From contig CAIONQ010000107.1 in NCBI GenBank assembly GCA_903859705.1, forward strand, positions 62,001 through 126,000: a stretch of 64,000 nt of DNA. Reading direction: 5' to 3'. The notes below the pieces were generated by a model, which did not search any database, had not been told where the DNA came from, and saw only the letters and a list, made by a program, of their open reading frames with translations. Each line of letters opens with the position of its first letter. Position 1 is the stretch's first letter. A program made the translations under genes and the position numbers. Shown piece by piece: positions 27,960-36,177 of the stretch. This stretch comes from an uncultured Chthonomonas sp. (GTDB lineage Bacteria > Armatimonadota > Chthonomonadetes > Chthonomonadales > Chthonomonadaceae).

Positions 27960-28058
27960 TGCGTGAGGTCCTTCCGAAGGTGGAGAGAAACTGCGGCCAC
28001 TGTGCCGCCATCAAAACCACTGTTTCTAATACTTGATATACGCGTAGTGCGGAGGAAT

Positions 28059-28064
28059 ATTATA
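28059..28064 (-). promoter_or_regulatory. Candidate -10 element of metH
   Basis: Perfect TATAAT on the minus strand, about 95 bases before the metH ATG. No consensus -35 at the right distance, so the call is tentative. Confidence 0.4.
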
Positions 28065-28180
28065 CCGCAACGCGTGCTCGCGCCACCGAGGCATCAGTCT
28101 TCTCAGCGTTCAGCTTGCCCGGCGATCTGATTCGGTAATGGCATATGGCATCACGGCAACGCAGGAACTTATTGTTTATG

Positions 28181-28196
28181 GAGTGAAACTTCACTC
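28181..28196 (+). promoter_or_regulatory. Operator-like inverted repeat before the Gfo/Idh/MocA gene
   Basis: GAGTGAA-AC-TTCACTC, perfect 7-bp arms with a 2-base centre, about 80 bases upstream of ATG 28275. Size and symmetry suit a dimeric repressor; it could also form a small RNA hairpin, but a 2-base loop makes that less likely. Confidence 0.4.
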
Positions 28197-28274
28197 AACG
28201 AGGCACCAGGCACAGATCTGTTTCCTCTGTAATATTTCAGCATTGATCAGGTTTACTGCTCAGGGAGAAGATTG

Positions 28275-29336
28275 ATGGCAAAAAAAGTTAAGATCGGTGT
28301 TATTGGCACTGGTGGCATTGCAAACGGTGCACACCTACCGGGATACCACAAGATTCCGGACGACTGTGAAGTGGTGGCCATTTGCGACATATTGCCAAAT
28401 GCACTCAATGACACGGCTGAAAAGTATCCCGATATCAAGCACAAGTTCAAGGATTACAAGAAACTGCTTGAGCTGGATGAGATTGATGGTGTTTCCGTTT
28501 GTACACCTAACTTTGCGCATCATCAGATAACCATTGATGCCCTTAAAGCTGGCAAGCATGTGCTTTGCGAGAAGCCGATTGGCCTCAACGCAAGGCAGGG
28601 CTCGGAAATGGTGGCTGCAGCAAAGAAAGCGAAACGAATTCTGCAAATTGGTTACAACAGCCGCTTCCAGCCCAGCAACCAGGCGCTTAAGCGGTTTATC
28701 GATGCCGGAGAACTTGGTGACATCTACTGGGCACGGGCGCAGGCACTTCGCGTTCGTGGTATTCCAAGCTGGGGTGTGTTTATTGATAAAGAAAAGCAGG
28801 GCGGCGGGCCGCTGATTGACATTGGCGTGCACATGCTGGACTTAACCCTGTGGTTTATGGGGCATCCCAAGCCTATTTCTGCCAGTGGAGTAACCTACCA
28901 GAAGTTTGGAAAACGCAACGATATCGTTGGCTTTATGGGTCAGTGGGATACCGAGAAGTTTACGGTTGAAGACTTTGCTTCCGCTCTCATCCGCTTCGAG
29001 AATGGCGCAACTATCATGCTGGAAGCCAGCTTTGTAGCAAACCTCAAAGCCGATCATCAAAATGTGACTGTGCTTGGTACAGAAGGCGGTGCAGAGGCAT
29101 ATCCGTGCAGCATCACGCAGGAACGGCATCAGAGTGTGTTTACGTTTGAGCCGCGCATACCTGGCGGTAACAACCTGAACACACATCAGGCTGAGATGAA
29201 GGCATTTGTTGAGTGTATCCGAGATAAGAAGCAGCCACTGGTTACCGGTGAGCATGGGGTAATGGTTGCTCAGATAATGGATGCAATCTACAAATCATCA
29301 GAACTGGGTGAAGAGGTAAAAATAGAGCAGTTTTAA
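28275..29336 (+). CDS. Gfo/Idh/MocA-family NAD(P)-dependent oxidoreductase
   Basis: Sugar or cyclitol dehydrogenase of 353 residues. An N-terminal Rossmann domain begins KIGVIGTGGIANGAHLPGY. The family catalytic motif is HVLCEKPIGLNA (EKP), and the catalytic His/Asp region is GGGPLIDIGVHMLDLTLWFM. The C-terminal beta-sheet domain extends to the end. ATG 28275 has GGAG seven bases upstream; an in-frame TTG just before it is unlikely. The following MFS transporter and the convergent epimerase suggest uptake and oxidation of a sugar or inositol-like compound. Substrate unknown. Confidence 0.93.
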   Translation: MAKKVKIGVIGTGGIANGAHLPGYHKIPDDCEVVAICDILPNALNDTAEKYPDIKHKFKDYKKLLELDEIDGVSVCTPNFAHHQITIDALKAGKHVLCEKPIGLNARQGSEMVAAAKKAKRILQIGYNSRFQPSNQALKRFIDAGELGDIYWARAQALRVRGIPSWGVFIDKEKQGGGPLIDIGVHMLDLTLWFMGHPKPISASGVTYQKFGKRNDIVGFMGQWDTEKFTVEDFASALIRFENGATIMLEASFVANLKADHQNVTVLGTEGGAEAYPCSITQERHQSVFTFEPRIPGGNNLNTHQAEMKAFVECIRDKKQPLVTGEHGVMVAQIMDAIYKSSELGEEVKIEQF

Positions 29337-29536
29337 TTAGAAACTGTTCGGTGACGCATCTCGTATGGGTGAGCAGACCACGCGAAAACAGGCAGCACTT
29401 CCGCATATCTTGGGTACCACACAATGATGCCGGGCAAAAGTGCAGTATACTGTGCAGCGAGATCTGCTCACCTTTTTGTGCATGCAATGGATTTGGATCT
29501 CTTTCAATATGTTTGAACGAGATGTTCGTTTAGGAG

Positions 29537-30847
29537 ATGTCCCGATTGACTCCCGTGCCAATAAATGATGGCCAACCACCTCAGGTGCCAGTTGTATCTT
29601 CCAGCCGCCTTATACTTGCCGTTGTTGTTGTGGCCGCCTGTGCGGAACTTGCGTACACCACCGTAAACATCAGTGCAATGCCGGTATTTATACGGGCACA
29701 TAAGCTGGATCCAATCTGGATACAGATGGCAGCTCTTGCCTTCATTTTGATGGAGGGAGTGCTAAAGTCGCCGTTTGGTGTGCTTGGAGATCGCATTGGC
29801 AGACGAGCGCTGATTATGGCAGGCCCAATGGTTTCCATTGTAACCTGCCTGCTTACTCCGCATATACAAAATCCACCAGTGCTCATTTTGCTGAGGGTTC
29901 TGGATGGGATTGGCGCGGCCGCTCTGTGGCCTGCAGCCTTTAGCCTGATTGGCGACCATGTTCCAGAAGAGCACCGCTCTCGAGCCATGAGCTTTTTTAA
30001 TCTTGCTTATTTGATTGGCATTGCACTTGGCCCTGTACTTGGTGGCGGTGTAAATGACTTTAGCTACAGGTTTATGCATCGCAGCTTTGTCGATTCCAAG
30101 TCAACTTCGTTTTATGTTGCCTCGGTGTTATTTGCAATCACAACGGTAGTCGCAACGGTTCTGGTTCCGAAAGTGCGCCCGGTAGATCATCACGGTGAGG
30201 GTGTTGAAGGTGGGCTCGACATTGGTACGTTTGCAAGCATGCTTAAGCGCATGCCAAGCACGCTAATCATGACGTTCACAACATTTCTTGGCATTGGCCT
30301 AATCATGACCATTGTTAAGGACTTCTGCCTGCGGTACTTCAACTTTAACGAAACACACTTTGGGCTGTTGCTTATTGGCCCGGCGCTGGTGATTGCCGCT
30401 CTTTCTATTCCGCTTGGCACGCTTGGGGATCGTATTGGTAAAGCAAAGGCTGTGAAGATAGGCATTGGGCTCTGCGCAGTCTCTTTCTGGCTGTTAATGG
30501 CAACGTTTAGCCAGTGGTCGCTAATTGTATTTGGTTCCACTCTTGGGGTTGGCTTTATTATTGCTTTCCCGGCCTGGATGGCTCTTGTTAGCTCCATTTG
30601 CGACTCCAGCCAGCGGGGAGCTGCAATCGGTGCCGTTGGAACCGCACAGGGCATTGGTGCAATCACAGGAGTTGCCGTAAGCAGCCTGCTGTACAGAATG
30701 AAGGATGTACATCTCGGCGGTATCGCTATCCCTGATGGTGGCCTGCCCTTCCTATTCTGCGGAATTATGCTTGCCGTATCGCTGGCACTTGCTATAACTA
30801 CTGTTCACGATCCTGAGAAAAAACCGAGCGCCCTGCGGCCTGATTAG
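29537..30847 (+). CDS. MFS transporter
   Basis: Major facilitator protein, 436 residues, about 12 membrane segments. The loop 2-3 signature is FGVLGDRIGRRALI, and a second copy in the C-terminal half is LGTLGDRIGKAKAV, the expected internal duplication. The loop at about residues 200-215 carries His and acidic residues. The start is uncertain: AGGAG touches the ATG at 29537, whereas a TTG at 29546 stands nine bases behind it and may be the real start, shortening the protein by three residues. It follows the oxidoreductase by 200 bases on the same strand and probably serves the same pathway. Substrate cannot be read. Confidence 0.87.
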   Translation: MSRLTPVPINDGQPPQVPVVSSSRLILAVVVVAACAELAYTTVNISAMPVFIRAHKLDPIWIQMAALAFILMEGVLKSPFGVLGDRIGRRALIMAGPMVSIVTCLLTPHIQNPPVLILLRVLDGIGAAALWPAAFSLIGDHVPEEHRSRAMSFFNLAYLIGIALGPVLGGGVNDFSYRFMHRSFVDSKSTSFYVASVLFAITTVVATVLVPKVRPVDHHGEGVEGGLDIGTFASMLKRMPSTLIMTFTTFLGIGLIMTIVKDFCLRYFNFNETHFGLLLIGPALVIAALSIPLGTLGDRIGKAKAVKIGIGLCAVSFWLLMATFSQWSLIVFGSTLGVGFIIAFPAWMALVSSICDSSQRGAAIGAVGTAQGIGAITGVAVSSLLYRMKDVHLGGIAIPDGGLPFLFCGIMLAVSLALAITTVHDPEKKPSALRPD

Positions 30848-30871
30848 TTCAAGCTGAAAGGCGCCCGGGAC

Positions 30872-30890
30872 AATACAAATCGATTGTATT
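30872..30890. terminator. Weak hairpin between convergent genes
   Basis: AATACAA / TTGTATT, 7-bp AT-rich stem with a 5-base loop, followed by CGGTTTT on the plus strand. It lies between the ends of the MFS gene and the convergent epimerase gene. Confidence 0.35.
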
Positions 30891-30895
30891 CGGTT

Positions 30896-31711
30896 TTAGC
30901 TACCGAAAACTGTTCTCAACGAATCCGCGATATGTTTAAGCCCCAGTTCGGGTTCCGTTCGATATCCATCCACTTCACCGGTTATGTACCCGTCGTACCC
31001 TACAGCCTCCAGAGCAGCCTTTACCTTGTACCATGCCACATCTCCCTGCAACGGATTGCAGAAACCAGTGATGTTACCGATACCTGCTCGGAAATCTTTA
31101 ACATGGATCTTCCTTATGCGAGATCCAAGGATCTTGATCCACTGCTCCGGGAAACCATAAACAAGCACGTTGCCTACGTCGAAATAGGCTCCAACATGCG
31201 TACTCCCCACTTCATCAATAAAGCGGGCAAACTCCAGCGGAGATAGGAGGAACTTGTTCCACACGTTTTCAATGCCTATCGAAACACCCAGGGCCTCCGC
31301 CTCAGGCGCTGCAAGTTTAATAGTTTCAAGTGCGCGTGCATACGCGTCGTCGTAGGCAATATCGGCACTTACAACGCCAGGTACAACCAGAATGGTATCT
31401 ACGCCAAGCCACGACGCAGCTTTTAGCTGGCTGGAGATATTTGCCAATCCCCTGGCACGCACGTCTGGATCCGCCGAAGTAATCGGGTATTTCCATCCAA
31501 GGCCTGTGGATACACTGGAAATCTCTATCCCCGCTTCGGCAGCGGCTACGGTCAAAGCCCTTACATCTGCTTCCGGCGTGTTAGGCGTTAGCTCACCATC
31601 TTCAGCAATGTTAATCTCAATGCTGTCGAACCCTGTTCGCTTAACAAGGTCAAAACACTCGCGCAGGCTCAGACTGCCTGGCAGCGTCCAGCGATTGATG
31701 CCAATCTTCAT
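30896..31711 (-). CDS. Sugar phosphate isomerase/epimerase (L-ribulose-5-phosphate 3-epimerase-like TIM barrel)
   Basis: TIM-barrel protein of 271 residues. It begins MKIGINRWTLPGSLSLRECF, then FDSIEINIAEDGELT, SSVSTGLGWKYPITS, LGVSIGIENVWNKFLLSP, VGAYFDVGNVLVYGFPEQW, IRKIHVKDF and YITGEVDGY. The metal site acids (Glu in IEN, Asp in FDVGN, His in HVKD, Glu in GEVDG) are all present. The IENVWNKFLLSP block is typical of UlaE/SgbU-like epimerases and related hexulose epimerases. ATG 31711 is chosen, with a purine-rich GAGGGG about 8 bases upstream; a longer frame to 31777 lacks one. Convergent with the MFS gene. Exact sugar unknown. Confidence 0.9.
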   Translation of the reverse strand: MKIGINRWTLPGSLSLRECFDLVKRTGFDSIEINIAEDGELTPNTPEADVRALTVAAAEAGIEISSVSTGLGWKYPITSADPDVRARGLANISSQLKAASWLGVDTILVVPGVVSADIAYDDAYARALETIKLAAPEAEALGVSIGIENVWNKFLLSPLEFARFIDEVGSTHVGAYFDVGNVLVYGFPEQWIKILGSRIRKIHVKDFRAGIGNITGFCNPLQGDVAWYKVKAALEAVGYDGYITGEVDGYRTEPELGLKHIADSLRTVFGS

Positions 31712-31843
31712 GATAAATCCCCTCTTATGCCGCGCACACAAAGGCGCTGGCCGATTCGCTGGTCCACACTTCGACATACTGCCATGTAATTCCGCATATT
31801 ATCACCCAATCCGCAATATCCTCCCGCCGATTCTACAATCCGG

Positions 31844-31849
31844 TATAAT
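31844..31849 (+). promoter_or_regulatory. Candidate -10 element of the DAHP synthase gene
   Basis: Perfect TATAAT with a predicted start near 31857, giving a leader of about 30 bases that includes the AGGAAA ribosome site. No clear -35. Confidence 0.5.
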
Positions 31850-31885
31850 GCTAGGAATATCAAATGAGTGAGGAAATTGCAACCA

Positions 31886-32914
31886 ATGATGGTTCTGATG
31901 CATGCGAACGCCACAAGCGCCGATATTGAGGCTGTAATCGCAAATATTGAGGCGCACAGTATGCAGCCATTGCGCCTGCCCGGCGGCGACCATGTGGCGA
32001 TTGGTGTAGCAAGCGCTATCCCGCCAGGATTGCGCGAGCCCCTCTTTCAGTCTCTCAATGGCCTCTCCGGAGTGGAACACGTGGTGCATATTAGTAGGCC
32101 ATACAAGCTCGCTTCGCGCGAATTTCATAATCAAGATACAATAATCAACATCAAGGGTGTGGAGATCGGTGGCAACAAATGCGTTGTGATGGCCGGCCCT
32201 TGCTCGATAGAGACCCGAGATCAGATATTTCAATCCGCAGAAGTAGTAAAGGCTGCCGGTGCTTCCGTTCTGCGTGGCGGCGCGTACAAGCCGCGCACGT
32301 CTCCATATGCCTTTCAGGGCCTCGGCAAAGAGGGCCTGGAGCTTCTTAAAGAGGCCGGCGATAAGTACAGCATACTGACCATTACCGAGGTAATGGCGCC
32401 CGAAGATGTGCAGCTTGTTGCAGAGCATGCCGACATTCTTCAGATTGGTGCCCGCAACATGCAGAACTACCCACTGCTGATTGCCGCTGGCAAATCCGGG
32501 CACCCTTGTATGCTCAAACGTGGCCCCAGCGCATCGCTAGATGAGTTTTTGCTTGCAGCAGAGTATCTCCTGTACCACGGAACACCGGATGTAATGCTTT
32601 GCGAACGCGGTGTACACCCGCTCGATAAATCCTACACTCGCAACACGCTGGATGTAAATGCCGTTCCGGTGCTCAAGCATGTCTCGCACTTGCCTGTTAT
32701 CATTGACCCATCTCACGGAATTGGTGTATCGCGCTACGTGCCTGCGATAGCTGGTGCTGGCATTGCTGCGGGCGCAGATGGGCTTATTATTGAAGTCCAC
32801 CCGGATCCGCGCAAAGCCATGTCCGATGGTGCGCAATCCCTCAATCCAATCGAATTTTCCGATACAATGACTCGGCTGCGTAAGATTGCAGCTGCAATTG
32901 ATCGCACTATATAG
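31886..32914 (+). CDS. aroF: 3-deoxy-7-phosphoheptulonate (DAHP) synthase with N-terminal regulatory domain
   Basis: First step of the shikimate pathway, condensing phosphoenolpyruvate with erythrose-4-phosphate. The protein is about 342 residues and of type I-beta: a ferredoxin-like regulatory domain (about 1-65) precedes a DAHP/KDO8P synthase barrel. Visible motifs are [62 protein letters not shown] and [10 protein letters not shown], carrying the metal and PEP ligands. An in-frame GTG at 31868 exists, but ATG 31886 (or 31889) matches the family start and follows AGGAAA. It is monocistronic with a strong terminator. Feedback inhibitor unknown, likely Tyr or Phe through the N-terminal domain. 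Confidence 0.95.
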   Translation: MMVLMHANATSADIEAVIANIEAHSMQPLRLPGGDHVAIGVASAIPPGLREPLFQSLNGLSGVEHVVHISRPYKLASREFHNQDTIINIKGVEIGGNKCVVMAGPCSIETRDQIFQSAEVVKAAGASVLRGGAYKPRTSPYAFQGLGKEGLELLKEAGDKYSILTITEVMAPEDVQLVAEHADILQIGARNMQNYPLLIAAGKSGHPCMLKRGPSASLDEFLLAAEYLLYHGTPDVMLCERGVHPLDKSYTRNTLDVNAVPVLKHVSHLPVIIDPSHGIGVSRYVPAIAGAGIAAGADGLIIEVHPDPRKAMSDGAQSLNPIEFSDTMTRLRKIAAAIDRTI

Positions 32915-32938
32915 GTAATCGCGGTATTTCGTATGCAT

Positions 32939-32979
32939 GGCGGCCTGGACAAATTTGCACTGTCTAGGCTGCCTTTTTT
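32939..32979 (+). terminator. Intrinsic terminator of the DAHP synthase gene
   Basis: 13-bp stem (32939-32951 with 32961-32973, including two G-U pairs), 9-base loop, followed by a run of six T. It stands 25 bases after the stop codon. Confidence 0.9.
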
Positions 32980-33173
32980 AACGCTTGATTCTATGCTCTA
33001 AATATTGCTTCCGTTATTTTCGTAATTTGCAATCTGTGAACACTGTTTTATCACCTGATGGCAGCATAAAAAGAGGATTACTTTAGCAGATTGTGTAAAC
33101 CACCAAGCAATGCGGCCCGGCTCGTTTACAGCCAGGCTCAGAACACTATTACCTCATGGTAGGAGAAGTCAAC

Positions 33174-34490
33174 GTGGAGAATCTCGAAACCGCTGATGGC
33201 TTAGGCAGCGAGTACTGGAAATCTCAGCGCGACAAGTTATTTGTAGCGAGTTGCGTAGCGCTTATCGTTACTGCAATGTCGTTCGCTATTCGCGGCAATA
33301 TTATTACTGAGTGGGGCAAACAGTTTGGCCTCGGGGAAGATAAGCTGGGTGTGATCACTGGAGCCTGGGGATTGACTTTCGCAGCGGCAACAGTCATAGG
33401 CGGGTGGTTATGTGATGTCCTTGGCATGGGGCGAATCCTGTCGTTTGCATTCATCGGTCACACTGCCGGTATCGCGATAACCTGTGCCGCCAACAAAGGC
33501 AATGCAGGCACTGTGCTGCTTATTGGTACGCTTGTGATGGGGCTGGCGAATGGATTTGTAGAAGCCGCCTGTAACCCTCTCATTGCTACCCTGTATCCAG
33601 ATCAAAAGATCAAGCGGCTCAATTTGTTCCATGCATGGTTCCCCGGTGGAATCGTGATCGGTGGTCTTGTTGGTTATTTCATTGCCGGATCAAAGGCTGG
33701 CGGAGATCATAACTGGCAGATTCAGATGCTCAGCATGCTGGTTCCACTGTTTATCTACGGCTTCCTGTTTATGGGTAAGAAATTCCCGGCTACCGAGCGG
33801 CAGGCTTCTGGCGTAACCAATTCAGAGATGTTTAAGGCATGTCTGAACCCGCTATTCGTAGTTATGCTGGTTTGTATGACCATGTCGGCAGCAACAGAAC
33901 TGGTTACCGGCGGATGGGTACCAGATATTCTAACCGTCACCACTGGCTTCGCCGGCATCATTTTGCTGGTGATTCAGAATGGTCTTATGGCGGTCGGCCG
34001 CAATTTCGCGGGCGCAATTGTCCACCGTGTTTCGCCTATCGCGATGCTCATTGGATCAGCCACCTTCGCGTCCATTGGTATGTTTCTTCTTAAAACAGCA
34101 AATAGTGCGTCCACTGCACTTCTCGCTACTGTGGTATTCGCTGTTGGCGTCTGCTTCTTCTGGCCCACCATGCTTGGTGTCACTTCCGAGCGCTTCCCCA
34201 AAACAGGTGCTCTTGGTATTGGCGTAATGGGTGGCATTGGATCGATGTCTGTATCGATCTGGAACCCGATTGTTGGTGCCAGATATGCCGACGTCAAAAC
34301 GGCAGCCATGTCACATGGTGTTGCAGAAGCAGCCGCAAAAGCTCAGGGAGGCCAGGCCGCTCTCGGCATCCTCGCAATTCTGCCCATCGTTCTGCTCGGC
34401 GTGTTCATTGCCATGTTCCTTGCCGACAAGGCCAAGGGTGGTTATAAGCAGGAAGTTTTGGTTCAGCACCAGAAGGACGGCGACGCATAG
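33174..34490 (+). CDS. MFS sugar transporter, L-fucose-permease (FHS) like
   Basis: Membrane transporter of about 438 residues with 12 hydrophobic segments. The N-terminal half has VITGAWGLTFAAATVIGGWL, then LVMGLANGFVEAACNPLIAT and NLFHAWFPGGIVIGGL. The N.FVE..CNP..A and NL.HA..G.G..IG pattern is typical of FucP-like fucose/glucose-galactose permeases. I take the GTG at 33174, because AGGAG (33161-33165) is eight bases upstream; the ATG at 33156 has no ribosome site in front. Proton-coupled sugar uptake is likely; the sugar is unknown. It stands alone between two intrinsic terminators. Confidence 0.87.
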   Translation: MENLETADGLGSEYWKSQRDKLFVASCVALIVTAMSFAIRGNIITEWGKQFGLGEDKLGVITGAWGLTFAAATVIGGWLCDVLGMGRILSFAFIGHTAGIAITCAANKGNAGTVLLIGTLVMGLANGFVEAACNPLIATLYPDQKIKRLNLFHAWFPGGIVIGGLVGYFIAGSKAGGDHNWQIQMLSMLVPLFIYGFLFMGKKFPATERQASGVTNSEMFKACLNPLFVVMLVCMTMSAATELVTGGWVPDILTVTTGFAGIILLVIQNGLMAVGRNFAGAIVHRVSPIAMLIGSATFASIGMFLLKTANSASTALLATVVFAVGVCFFWPTMLGVTSERFPKTGALGIGVMGGIGSMSVSIWNPIVGARYADVKTAAMSHGVAEAAAKAQGGQAALGILAILPIVLLGVFIAMFLADKAKGGYKQEVLVQHQKDGDA

Positions 34491-34522
34491 TAGAGTTATG
34501 CGCGTAGCCTTTGCGCATGTTT

Positions 34523-34564
34523 CGAGCCTGGTTCTGCTGTTAACAAACGGTAGTACCAGGCTCG
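34523..34564 (+). terminator. Terminator after the FucP-like gene
   Basis: Perfect 10-bp stem CGAGCCTGGT / ACCAGGCTCG with a 22-base loop that can pair partly, followed by T-rich TGTTATTTGTG. Confidence 0.7.
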
Positions 34565-34641
34565 TGTTATTTGTGAAGCCATCCATGGTGTATCTGCGTA
34601 TAATCAACAGCGATATCTTTATCTAAGCCCGGATGTAACCA

Positions 34642-36177
34642 ATGAATCTACAGCATACTGAGGAACTTAGGCCAGCAGTACCAGCGCTCCAGACGACGGG
34701 GCTAACTGCTAATGAATCGTCTTCCGTGAGGGAACAGCGCATCAATCTGGCTGATTTCGAGGCGGATCCCCCTAAAGTTGAGATGTTAGCCGGGGCTGCG
34801 TATGCCATGCTTCCTACAGGAGTTGCCTTCAGCGTGTACGCTCACTGGCAGCTCAATTCGTTTCCTATTGCGTTACTCAGTTTAACGGTGCCTATATTTC
34901 TGCTTGCTTTGGAACGCATGACGCGGCAAAATGCCTGGTCGGAGGCTGCGGCAGAAATCCTGGCAAATCATGCCGCCGGCCCAGAAATCATCCCAGATCT
35001 GGTTCGTGGCTTACACTCGGGAAACCACAGGCTACGAGCTATTTGCTCACGGGTGCTGGCACAAATGCTCTCCGTTATTTCCGCTGCGGATCTCTCTAAC
35101 CTGGATCGCCCCATTCGTGATACGCTTTATTCATGGGTTGGCAGCCAACCAGGGAGCCTCCAGGATGAAAAGATATCCATGCTGGCTGCACTGGAGAAGA
35201 TAGCTGATACAGGCATAATTGCCCATATACAACGCGCTACAACACATTCTGCATATACAAAGCGCGCTCGCAATCTAAGAAAAGCTGTGCAGTCCTGCAT
35301 GGATAGTGTGCTCAAGCGAGATCGCATCGATAAAACAGCTGCCGAGCCCAATGCCGGGGGGGCAACAACAGTTCCATCAGCTGAAACCAACACAGAAACA
35401 GCCGCAGAACGAGAGGCGAAACTCGCAGCTGTAAGGCTTCTTCAGACCAAAGGGGAAGCAACCACCAGCCCATCTATGCGTGCAGGCTTCTTAATGGCAA
35501 ACTGGTTTATTATTACGCCCTACTTTGGTTATCAATGTTTAGACGCAATTAGAACGGATGGCTATGCACCCAGCAGCGTATTATGGGGGCTTGTAACCAT
35601 TTCATCTGTCATGCTCTATAAAGTGGCATTGCTGCCCGAACAGATGCGCCTTGCCAGAGAGGCAGCAAAACTATCGGATGTGCGCGCCGCCGGCGTTTTA
35701 GCCGAAGCACTCACCTGGCCAGAGATTGAAGCCAGAGTTACCGCCAGAACAGCCCTTATCCGTATACTCAAACTGATGACAGGCGATGATACAGCAATAC
35801 TAAATAAAAAACAGCGCCGCATTCTGGACTCCATGCTCACCTTTGAAACAAGCAGCAATTACATGGATTCGGAGCTGCAACTTTCGATTCTACACGCATG
35901 GACCCACGTAGGAGATGAGGCTTCCCTTGTAGCTGTGCGTGCGCTAGCCGCACAAAATCCCACTGGAGAGCTCCAAACGCGCGTAGTAGTCGCCGCCCAA
36001 CAGTGCCTGCCTCACCTGGAGCTTGTTGCCAAAAAGAATGAACTTGGGCTGGTGCTTTTGCGCGCCTCAAGCTCTCCTACAGAAACAGGCGCAGCCCGCG
36101 AACTGGTAAGGCCGGCCGGTGCCGGCGACCCTGCTCGCGAGCTGCTACGTTCTTCCCATCAGAATGATCAGTTATAG
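34642..36177 (+). CDS. HEAT-like repeat membrane protein of unknown function
   Basis: Hypothetical protein, 511 residues. Two hydrophobic pairs (about 50-95 and about 285-330) flank cytosolic helical regions. The segments after each pair (for example NHRLRAICSRVLAQMLSVIS and PEIEARVTARTALIRILKLM) have the spacing of HEAT-like helical hairpins, so the protein may be two similar halves. A polar linker rich in Ala, Thr and Glu lies at about 235-265. The C-terminus repeats an ARELVRP / ARELLRS motif. No catalytic motif is seen. It begins with ATG 34642 and overlaps the convergent toroid-protein gene by 10 bases. Function unknown. Confidence 0.7.
   Translation: MNLQHTEELRPAVPALQTTGLTANESSSVREQRINLADFEADPPKVEMLAGAAYAMLPTGVAFSVYAHWQLNSFPIALLSLTVPIFLLALERMTRQNAWSEAAAEILANHAAGPEIIPDLVRGLHSGNHRLRAICSRVLAQMLSVISAADLSNLDRPIRDTLYSWVGSQPGSLQDEKISMLAALEKIADTGIIAHIQRATTHSAYTKRARNLRKAVQSCMDSVLKRDRIDKTAAEPNAGGATTVPSAETNTETAAEREAKLAAVRLLQTKGEATTSPSMRAGFLMANWFIITPYFGYQCLDAIRTDGYAPSSVLWGLVTISSVMLYKVALLPEQMRLAREAAKLSDVRAAGVLAEALTWPEIEARVTARTALIRILKLMTGDDTAILNKKQRRILDSMLTFETSSNYMDSELQLSILHAWTHVGDEASLVAVRALAAQNPTGELQTRVVVAAQQCLPHLELVAKKNELGLVLLRASSSPTETGAARELVRPAGAGDPARELLRSSHQNDQL

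Larger units (their letters stand above)
27960..28274. other. Divergent intergenic region metH / Gfo-Idh-MocA gene
   Basis: About 315 bases without a gene. It contains a TATAAT on the minus strand at 28059-28064 and a 7-bp operator-like inverted repeat at 28181-28196, both listed separately. I looked for cobalamin, SAM and SAH riboswitch motifs in front of metH and found none convincing. Confidence 0.5.

Noticed and set aside
27990-28010. GCCACTG core of a cobalamin riboswitch near metH (27996-28002)
   Set aside because: It lies on the plus strand, opposite to metH, and none of the other conserved B12-box or GGTG/ACGG elements are present around it.
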